Shown: positions 55,625-64,000 of the stretch, piece by piece
Layout of the letters: each line of letters begins with the position of its first letter
Position numbering within the stretch: position 1 is the first letter of the stretch
The notes under the pieces: generated by a model
Seen by the model: the letters and a program-made list of their open reading frames with translations, nothing else
Database searches by the model: none
Told to the model about the DNA's origin: nothing
NCBI GenBank assembly: GCA_034766995.1
Contig: CM068315.1
Span: forward strand, 49,165,162-49,229,161
From: Acanthacorydalis orientalis
Taxonomy: Eukaryota; Arthropoda; Insecta; Megaloptera; Corydalidae
Reading direction: 5' to 3'
Length of the DNA: 64,000 bases
Translations under genes and position numbers: made by a program

Positions 55625-57463
55625 ATGGATGTCTCTAATGACTTATTCAAAATTAACAGACAACAATTAAATATATTAGGAGTGTGGCCATCCAAAAATA
55701 GAAACTGGTATACATTTATAAAAGAAAAGTGTGTTATACTTTTGGAAATTGTAATACTATCTCCGATAATGTTGGATGGATATTTACAAATACAAGAAGG
55801 GTTTGAAAATATGTACGATATCATGGAATTTTTGTTAACAGTTCCTTTAAGTTTTTGGTACTTTTCAATTTTTATATTTAGAGACATGAGTATTGTCGAC
55901 AATATACAAAATAAAATAAATAGGTGTTCTCATTTTACTTCAAGTGATAAATCTACAGATGAAGAACATAGTAAATTAATAACGTTTGTTACAAAGATGT
56001 TTTCAGTATATGTACTAACTGGAAATATATTATATTCTGTTTTTCCATTAATTTATATAAATGATTGTAAGGAAATGAGACATCAATTATATACAAATTT
56101 TACAAATTCTCTCCAATATGCTCCGTGTGGTTTACCAACCAGAGGAAGATTTCCATTCGAAATGAATCTTCCATTATTCTGTTTTGTATTTTTTACACAA
56201 TTTTACTCGAACTGTGTCATTACAATGACAATTTTACATATTTCAATATTATCTTTTACAATGACTTATTATATTGTAATAGAAGTAAAAAAATGTAAAA
56301 AGATGTGTAGTGAAATTTTTCAAGAACAAAATACATTACTTATGAAAAAAAATATTCAGAATATTGTTCAGTATCATTCAGAAATAATAGCGTAAGTTAT
56401 TCGAAATCATTTTTTTTTTAAATATTTATTGCTTATTTAATAACAAAATAAATTCTTTTTGATTTTTAGGATTACAGAATTGACAAATGTGGCTTTTGGT
56501 AATATATTGTTGTCACATTTTTTTCTATCCGGAGCTATTATAAGTATAATTGGATATACAGCAATTATGGTAAAAAATGTATTTTCAATTAATTTCATTA
56601 AAATGTAAAACCCTATTATTTTTTCAGTCTTCAATATTTTATGAGAAAGTACGATCAGTGTTACATGTGATGGGCTGGTTATCAATTTTACAAATAATAT
56701 GTTTCAGTGGTCAAAAACTTATCGATGAGGTGATTAATAAAATGTGCAGTAACCTAATGTATATACTTCATTTAAAAAAGATTGGAACACATCTTATTTT
56801 ATACCAAAAAGGAATATATTTTTTTTTAATAAAAAATTCGAATATATTACATTTCCACTTATTAAAATTTTTCATAATTTATTTTCAAAATGCAATATTA
56901 ACAATAACAATTTTAAATTTTACAATAAAATAATATTTTTTAATTATATATTATTGTAAATTTTATATAATCATTTTTAAAATATTTTAGAGTTTACAGT
57001 TTTCAAATTCATTGTATGAGAGTGAATGGTATGAAGCACCTATTTCAGTACGAAAAGACATTTTAAAAATGATGATACGTGCACAACGTCCACTGGTTAT
57101 CAAAGCTGGACCTTTGGGTATAATGTGCAATGAAACATTTTTAAGCGTAAGTAGTGATCGAATAAAAATAAAACAATTAGTTTAACTATTTTAAAAATGT
57201 ACACAAATGTTGATAAATCAATCCAAGATTTTCACAAATAACAGACGGAATATTTGAAACAGGAAAACGATTTCTCGTAAAAAGATAAACTAATTCATAT
57301 TCATTCGATAAATATTAAGAAAGAAAAGTGAAATTTTACAAGAATGTGCATTTTAAATGCTTCTAAAATCTGAATTTTCAATAATAGAATGAGGTATATA
57401 TGATTATCTCATAAAATATAATTATATTTTGTTTGTTTTTAAAAAATTTTTCATAAATTAAAA

Positions 57464-57494
<31 letters not shown>

Positions 57495-58003
57495 TTAAAT
57501 CTACAAATTAATTCGGTGCCCATTTTATAGAAAATGAATGTTTATGGAAAAATTGAATACATTTCAATATTCAGAATACCCTCCATCATTTTATATAACA
57601 TTGCTCCATCTGTCGGGTAACTGACGAACCACTTGTTGAAAAAAAATGGCGGTTTTAAGTCGATAAAGTCTTAATACAATTCCGGACATTTTCCACTGTT
57701 TTAGCATTTTTACATGTTTCATGCGTCACAACACCTTCCCCTAAATCTTAATTAATCATTCCCGCGGCTGCTGCAACCTTTTTTCACTCGAAATACGAAA
57801 AGTATGCAATGCCTAATATGTTTTCCGGACGCCATCATGGTCACTACTGTTTTTTTAAGGTTATGCCAACTGCTTGCCCAAGATATACAGTGTTTGAAAT
57901 ATTCAGATTGACACTTGAAAATCCTAAAACGATTAGAAAATGTTTGATTTAAAACAGTTATGATTGATTCAGGATAAAGGCACTGAATTAATTTTTACGC
58001 CTA

Positions 58004-58043
<40 letters not shown>

Positions 58044-58525
58044 ATATACATGCATATGTGTGTATGTGTGTGTAAGTACAAGTATACGGGTATGTCAGTG
58101 TGCATTTGGTTTTATATTAACATTAATAATTCTTCAATAGAATAGCAGTATTATATTTAGAAAATATTTTAAAGAATTAAAGAATAGTTTTATAAATTAA
58201 TCACAACTTCAAAACCTATCAAATTTCTTTATTATATATTATTGGTCAGTTAGATCGCTCATGTTCATTTCTATGGAGATACTGTTTTCATAGAGCACAC
58301 ATAGAAAAAATGGAACGCTCTAAAAATAATTGTATATAAATTATAAAAGAGGATATTATGCAATAAAATAAATCAGTAATTAATTATTCGTGAATGAAAT
58401 CTGATTTTAACGCAGAGTATTCCTAAGTAATACACTATGCATAGAAAATTGTATATAATTATATATTTTTACAGTTAATGAAGAGTGCATACTCTGTATT
58501 CACATTACTTCTAAACTCGAAATAA
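55625..58525 (+). CDS. Odorant receptor (insect 7TM OR family), complete, five exons
   Basis: This gene encodes an insect odorant receptor of 391 residues. Such receptors sit in olfactory sensory neuron dendrites and form ligand-gated cation channels with the Orco co-receptor (family knowledge). Exons are 55625-56391, 56470-56569, 56628-56729, 56991-57146 and 58475-58525. All introns begin GT and end AG, and the frame stays open throughout (phase 2, then 0, 0, 0). Hydrophobic segments lie near residues 33-51, 64-85, 120-146, 184-215, 262-289, 300-320 and the C-terminus. Visible family marks are FSGQKLIDE at the end of exon 3, EWYEAP and RAQRPLVIKAGPLG in exon 4, and SAYSVFTLLLNSK ending the 16-codon last exon. 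The start is the first ATG after in-frame stops and matches the start of the downstream paralogue in position. Intron 4 is 1328 bp and holds a mariner derivative. No disabling mutation is seen. The ligand cannot be read from the sequence. Confidence 0.93.
57504..57995 (-). mobile_element. Internally deleted mariner, family 2, copy H, inside odorant-receptor intron 4
   Basis: This element of about 492 bp has ends caaattaattcggtgcc and ggcactgaattaattttt. TA stands outside each end. The minus strand starts with an N-terminal piece like MASGKHIRHCILFVFRVKKG and later reads a C-terminal piece like VVRQLPDRWSNVI then NDGGYSEY. The catalytic middle is missing at what looks like the same junction as copy G. 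It lies antisense in the 1328-bp intron 4 of the first odorant receptor and accounts for over a third of that intron. Confidence 0.82.
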
Positions 58526-58634
58526 TTTCTATAATTAAGATATATTATTAGACAATTCCTTCTCTACTCCAAGAAAATGTCGAAATATGAGAAAATGTCG
58601 TATACCAAACTAAAAATTAAATACAAAAATTTTA

Positions 58635-58640
58635 AATAAA
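58635..58640 (+). promoter_or_regulatory. Candidate polyadenylation signal of the first odorant receptor
   Basis: An AATAAA hexamer lies about 110 bp after the stop codon. In sequence this A+T-rich the hexamer occurs often by chance, so position is the only support. Confidence 0.3.
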
Positions 58641-59705
58641 AACTTCATTAATATATTTATATAATAATATTGTATATTATAAAATAATTCATTATTGTAA
58701 TTGTTGTTTGTATTAATTTATATTGTATAATTCATATAATAATAAAATATTGCATTATATATAATTTGTTTTTCAAAAACAAATATACGAACACAAACAC
58801 TACAAATACATTTAATGTACATAATAGAATACGAATCCACTCACGAAACACAAAAAAAAAATGTAACAGCAAAAAAAAAAGATGTAATAATGTACTATTA
58901 TTAACTGTATTTCAGAAATGTGATTGTATTTTAAATAATATCTTTCTTTTTCTATCAAGTTATTTTATGGAAATAAAAATAATTAAATAATTTATTATAT
59001 GTATATATAATCTGTATATGAGAGAGAGGACATATATAGAGAGAAAAATGTAATAAATTATTTAATTATTTTTATTGTTTTGATATATTTACATTTTTAT
59101 ATATTTTAATTATTTAATTATTTTTATTATATATGTATATATAACATTTCACATTTTAATTACTTTAAATAATTTCACAATAAATTTCTTTTTACAGCCA
59201 AACACATATATATTTAATAATTGATTATTGATTATTTGAATATTATCAATCTGCATTTCTCATTAATACATATGCATTTTAAAATATGTTTCCGTGTCCA
59301 ATTCAAAAATATTTCTTTTAAAATATAACATTAAATTATTTATGTACATATGATTTTACTTTTTAAATTTACGGTATATATGACAATAATTTCAAAATAT
59401 ATGATCACTATATTTATAATATTAACACAAACTGTATTGCGGTATACAATATTACACTAATACTATTAAAATATTTATTTTACATTCTTATTTTTCACTT
59501 TTGGTAAAATATCTTCTTAATAATGGGAAAATTTGCTTCCTCTCCATCCCTCTCTCTCTATGTATATATATATATATACACATTAAAGTGCATATCTTTT
59601 ATAAGTAGTTTTTAAAATTATTCTAATAATGATTTTTCAGAGAGCAAATAACATATTTGTTTCAGTCGTTTTCGGATATGTTTATAAATTTGTTATATAT
59701 TATAT

Positions 59706-59739
<34 letters not shown>

Positions 59740-59856
59740 ATGTTATATTTGAAATATATTTACCTTTAAAAATACTGTTTTTATAAAAAATAAATCACAC
59801 TATCATGTACACGTTAGCTACCCATGAGTGTGTAAAAAAGAAAACTTATCACATTA

Positions 59857-59943
<87 letters not shown>

Positions 59944-60424
59944 TCAGTGTAATTTGAAAAAAAATATTGAAGTATACATAATTATAAAGCATTTGTCCTT
60001 AATGAGGAGTTTCTCAACAAATCAATAAAATTATTCTTACTTATGTGCAAAAAAAACAGTTTACTTTTGTTACGTATTCTTGATGAAAAGGCATTTAATA
60101 TAATAAATACAAAGGAATCATTTGAAATGTATCCAAGCCGTTTATTTGAATCAAGTATTTATTAACATACTTATGTGTATCTAAATGCATCTATTATTTG
60201 ACCTATAATTAACAGAATATGTTACATGCTATTCATTTAATAATTTGAAAGAAGTAGATGACAATCGATGAAAATATAGGTAACGTATTTTATATATGAT
60301 ATAATTTAAAACTTCAATAAATTACATTTTATTTCATTAATTAGTTATAAATATTTTTAGCTATAATTACTTTTTCATATCAAATTTTATTACGTTTCCA
60401 TAAGTTAAGTAACAGTTACTTTTA

Positions 60425-60473
<49 letters not shown>

Positions 60474-60510
60474 AATATATGTATTTATATATAAATATAT
60501 ATATATACAC

Positions 60511-60720
60511 TAAGGGGCTCCCCCCATACACTCTGGGTTTACTAGCGCTCATTCCTCTCCCTAACAAATGACAGTAATTAAGAAATTATACATAAACAAT
60601 TTGCGTGAAATACAAGTCAGTAATATTTTTATTGGAAAAGTTTATGAAAATTAACATAACAAAATATAATGTAAAAAATAGTAACATTTTTTTACTCTTT
60701 TAATATTTTTTTAAAGAGTT
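60511..60720 (+). repeat. GC-rich-headed dispersed repeat, copy 1
   Basis: A GC-rich head (ggggctccccccatacac, then tagcgctcattcctctccct) is followed by an A+T tail. The tail matches the region from 63585: ctaac-aa-a-agaaatt-a, then tttttattggaaaagttta and aaaattaaca. It lies between the two odorant receptors. No terminal repeats or coding are seen. Confidence 0.55.
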
Positions 60721-60729
60721 TTTATTCTT

Positions 60730-60860
60730 ATACGGTGGGCTAATGACTGAGGAGGGTGGCTACAAGGAAGGTTAATGCTCGGGCTTTTTTAACATGGAGC
60801 TTATTGTCCGGGAAGTTATTGACGGGGAGTTACAGTCCAGGGGTATTTTCCCAGGTGGTA
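60730..60860 (+). repeat. Degenerate G-rich minisatellite
   Basis: In an otherwise A/T landscape a run of short units of 14-18 bp resembles GTTATTGTCCGGGGA. Examples are gttaatgctcgggc, gcttattgtccgggaa, gttattgacgggga and gttacagtccagggg. The run starts near gctaatgactgaggaggg. Units are degenerate, so this is an old or repeatedly mutated array. It sits in the spacer between the two odorant receptors. Confidence 0.6.
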
Positions 60861-62025
60861 ATTTTCTTAGAATCATATATATATGTTGATGTATAAATTT
60901 TACCATATTATACTATTAAATATTTATTTGCTATTAACACATACTTATCAAATTAACAAATGATATTTGTAAAAAAAATTCGACCAGAATTCCTTAAAGT
61001 AATTATTTCACAAATGTATAATTATTTAATCATACTTTTGTTTTTTTTAAAAAAAAATTTTACAAGCCACTAGTGTTTCTAAATATTATTTAAAAAACTT
61101 GCATTAAAATTTTTATTAAATCATGTAGAGTTTCCAATCATTTCTATTTCTACAACGTAATGATTTTTTTTCTTTATTAATAACAACCAACGGTGGATTT
61201 ATCTTGTATTCTTAGACGAAGAGTCATGTTACGAATGAGAGTTTAAGAAACACACGATTTTAGTACTATATAGTGAATATTAAACGCAATTGAATTGTAT
61301 TTGCTTTTTCTATATATAATAGTTTTTTTTAAGCAAGTGTTTAAACTATTAAAAATAATATAAATTAATTCTTAAATTTATATTTTCATTATTTTAAAAA
61401 AGAAAACTCTTAGAATTGTAATTAACTCCTTTCGTCCTACCCTAAGCTTCTCCACTGGTAATAATGTATTATGTCTTAAAAGTGCATATATTAATTAATT
61501 TTATATATTTATACATATAGAAATATTTTATATAATGCACACCCCTATATATATATATATAGTACTTTAGAATTTCATAAATAATTAATTTTATTGATCA
61601 GAATGAGTTTTAATAAAAATAAAAAATTAATACATTTTCCAAATTACATATCATTAATACTATGTACCAATATATTACAGAGGGAATTTTTTTAAACTTT
61701 TTCTTGTTTGCTTTCTTATTTTCCTTAAAAAATAAAAATTATACGTAATAAAATACTATAACATAATAAATAATTTACATATATTGCCTATAAATTATCT
61801 TGTATTATATATATATATATATAAAGAAACACTTTTATAATACAAAGTAGATAAGAAAAAAAAATTAATTCACTGAAAGTTGTTTCGTTTTACACTTTAG
61901 AAAATTTAAGACACAATAATATATAATTTTTAGACAAATACAATAAATACGGTTCATAATATAACAATTGAGCTATAACTCAACGGTTTATTTTGACAAA
62001 TTTTTCGTAACTCGAAAATTAAAAA

Positions 62026-62806
62026 ATGGTTGCTTCATCAGACGATCTATTCAGCATAAATAAATTATTTTTAAATAAATTAGGTCTATGGCATAAGAAG
62101 AAAAGAAAATGGTATACATTCGTGACTGAAAAACTTATCATGTTACCTATTGTGCCAGCATGCATTCCAGTAATTATCGATTTTTATTTTCAAACTCAGG
62201 AAGGTATTTCAAATTTATACCACATTATTGATTTTGTACAAGTAATGCTAATTTTATTGTGGTATCTTTTGTTAATGATATTTTATGATATGACAACTAT
62301 GGACGAAATAGAAAGTAAATTGAAAAGTTTACGCCAGTATCATTTAACTGATCAAGATAGAAATAAAAGTAAAATTTTTATCTTTCGATTTATAAAATTG
62401 TTTTCTGTTTATTGCATTATGGGTATTATCATTTTTTCAATATTTCCATTATTAATAATACAAAAATGCAATGAAGAAAGAAAAGATATTTTAAAAAATA
62501 TTACACATAACTGGAAATATATCCCTTGTGGTTTTATATTCAGATCAAGATTTAATTATGAAGTATCATTTCCAACTTTTCACTTAGTATGGATGTTGCA
62601 AGCATATAGCAGCACAGTTGTTACAATGGCCGTAGCACAAGTGTCTTTATTAGTTATTTCAATTACTTATTATATTACATATGAGGTAAAACAATGCCAA
62701 AAATTGTTTTCTGAACTTTGTAACACCAATAATGTTTTTAAAATGAGAAAAAATATTAAAAATGCAGTGAATTATCATTTGGGAATAATACAGTAAGTAA
62801 TCTATT

Positions 62807-62868
<62 letters not shown>

Positions 62869-63258
62869 ATATTCTGAATAATCTGTTTATTAAAATGTTT
62901 AATTTTAAATTGATTCATGCTAAATACTTATTTAACTTCATTAGGATAACAGATTTGGCGAACTCAGCATTTGGCAATGTACTTTTATCACATTTCTTTC
63001 TAACTGGATCTATAATGAGTTCAATTGGATATGCAGTATTAATGGTAAGTTAAATAAGAGAATTCATTAAATATCAAACTAATTTGTTATTAGTCTTTTT
63101 TTAATCATTAATAGATAATTTATTTCAGACACCTATTTTTTTTGATAAAATAAGAGGTGCTTTACATATAATAGGATGGGTAACTCTTATACAAATGATT
63201 TGTTTTAGTGGGCAAAAACTTATTGATGAGGTGAGAAATTTAACTATTAATTTTTGTT

Positions 63259-63340
<82 letters not shown>

Positions 63341-64000
63341 AATATTTAAATATTTATGCGTTAAATATGAAAATTGTTTAACACAATTCTTATATAAAGT
63401 ATCAAAAAACAATTGAATGCCTGATTAAAAAAATATTTTATTAATTAGAAATATTTTATTAAATCTTAAAAAAGTGTATTTTTCATTAGATATATTTTAT
63501 TAGATTTAATATCATATCTATTTTTTATTTAAAATACTAGTCACCTCCGCCCCTACTCGCTACGCTCTACGACGCACGAGTGAGCTGTGCCTCCCTCTCC
63601 CCTAACGAATAATAGAAATTAACAAATTATGAGCACAAATAATCTGTTTAAAATTTCAATTTTAATTTTTTTATTGGAAAAGTTTATAAAAATTAACAAC
63701 AAAATACAATGTTAAAATGTGTAAACATTTTTTTACTTAAAAGCTTCAGTGAATGCAACATTTTTAATGAATGCAATCAGTTTCACACCGAAATTGTATA
63801 ACCTCTTTCGTTGTACACCGTAAGAGAGCTACATACATGTGACTGATGTCAACCAATCAGAACAGAGACCACGCCATGTCCACCAACCAATTATTGATGA
63901 TCGGGAATAGATATGGTTAATGTTCTACTTGTAGAGTGTAGCAGGGGAAGCAGCGTTGCGAGGAGCTGGTTTACACAAAAAAAATGTGTTGTTTTATATA
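62026..64000 (+). CDS. Odorant receptor (insect 7TM OR family), 3' end outside the window
   Basis: This is the second tandem odorant receptor, a paralogue of the gene 3.5 kb upstream. Exon 1 is 62026-62792 (767 bp), exon 2 is 62945-63044 (100 bp) and exon 3 is 63129-63230 (102 bp). These lengths and splice phases equal those of the upstream gene. The 289 residues of exons 1-2 read SSDDLFSINKLFLNKLGLWH at the start and AFGN, LLSHFFL and IGYA in exon 2. Exon 3 ends FSGQKLIDE, identical to the neighbour. Exon 4, expected to start the extracellular EWYEAP region and TM7, is not found before 64000, so intron 3 is at least 770 bp against 261 bp in the neighbour. It holds a (TA)n tract and a GC-rich repeat. 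By eye, identity in exon 1 is roughly 35-45 percent, so the duplication is old. Nothing seen here suggests a pseudogene, but the last part is not visible. Confidence 0.92.
62809..62868. repeat. (TA)n-(GA)n microsatellite in intron 1 of the second receptor
   Basis: This tract makes up more than a third of the 152-bp intron 62793-62944. The matching intron of the first receptor is 78 bp and has no such tract. Confidence 0.92.
63541..63950 (+). repeat. GC-rich-headed dispersed repeat, copy 2, in intron 3 of the second receptor
   Basis: It starts tcacctccgcccctactcgc and then tacgctctacgacg. The A+T tail is shared with copy 1 (63585-63720), including tttttattggaaaagttta. Near 63930-63965 a stretch tagagtgtagcaggggaag resembles the inverse of the head, so this may be a unit of about 410 bp with imperfect inverted ends. 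It is unlike any family I can name. No exon is seen in it. Confidence 0.5.

Larger units (their letters stand above)
58526..62025. other. Spacer between the two odorant receptors
   Basis: This 3.5-kb spacer has a poly-A signal candidate, TA tracts (59709-59740, 59860-59937, 60428-60512), the GC-headed repeat and the G-rich minisatellite. No third receptor exon or fragment is recognised. Confidence 0.5.

Noticed and set aside
55606..55902. Minus-strand 98-codon open frame
   Set aside because: It is the shadow of receptor exon 1 on the opposite strand.
56577..56933. 118-codon open frame overlapping odorant-receptor exon 3
   Set aside because: It is in another frame and spans intron 2, exon 3 and intron 3 of the first receptor. 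The receptor frame is well supported by its paralogue.
1..64000. CRISPR array, bacterial operon or phage-like system
   Set aside because: Composition, a spliceosomal gene structure and a nuclear tRNA mark this as eukaryotic. The only regular repeats are microsatellites and the 172-bp tandem repeat, which has no spacers.

Overview
The window is a very A+T-rich, gene-poor piece of an insect nuclear genome, packed with (TA)n microsatellites. Two odorant-receptor genes with short, phase-conserved introns, a nuclear-type tRNA-Leu, and several mariner, piggyBac and MITE relics all point to an insect. A hymenopteran (bee or parasitoid wasp) is my best inference, from the style of the receptors and the mariner load; the sequence does not prove it.

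Layout. From 1 to about 55.6 kb I find no convincing protein-coding host gene. This stretch holds one isolated tRNA-Leu(UAG) on the minus strand (5963-6042), dozens of (TA)n, (GA)n and (TG)n tracts, and a series of small GC-richer islands of unknown role. It also holds many dead transposons. (i) Five internally deleted mariners share ends starting TTAGGTTGG and the same overall deletion structure (863-1359, 9186-9747, 26237-26793, 40727-41284, 52876-53422). (ii) A second deleted mariner family has one copy here (20065-20625) and one inside a receptor gene (57504-57995). (iii) One nearly full-length dead mariner lies at 27993-29254. (iv) A piggyBac-like remnant starts at TTAA 29441. (v) A family of roughly 200-270 bp elements with inverted ends (CTCCACAAA-like) has at least six copies, one of which is split by a mariner. 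(vi) There is a possible Helitron-like fragment at 30626-30838. A 172-173 bp tandem repeat in three copies lies at about 49866-50390.

From 55.6 kb to the end, two tandem plus-strand odorant-receptor genes lie head to tail. The first (55625-58525) can be followed through five exons to its stop codon, giving 391 residues. The second (62026 to beyond 64000) has three exons with exactly the same lengths and phases as the first (767, 100 and 102 bp) and runs off the window. They are an old tandem duplication. The encoded seven-transmembrane receptors would act in olfactory neuron membranes as ligand-selective subunits with the Orco co-receptor. Their introns and spacer have been invaded by repeats: a mariner derivative in intron 4 of the first gene, and GC-rich repeat copies in the spacer and in intron 3 of the second.

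I did not find a new multi-gene system. The most distinctive content is the set of parallel, identically deleted mariner families that keep DNA-binding-domain remnants, the nested and inverted repeat structures, and the receptor pair with its repeat-expanded introns.
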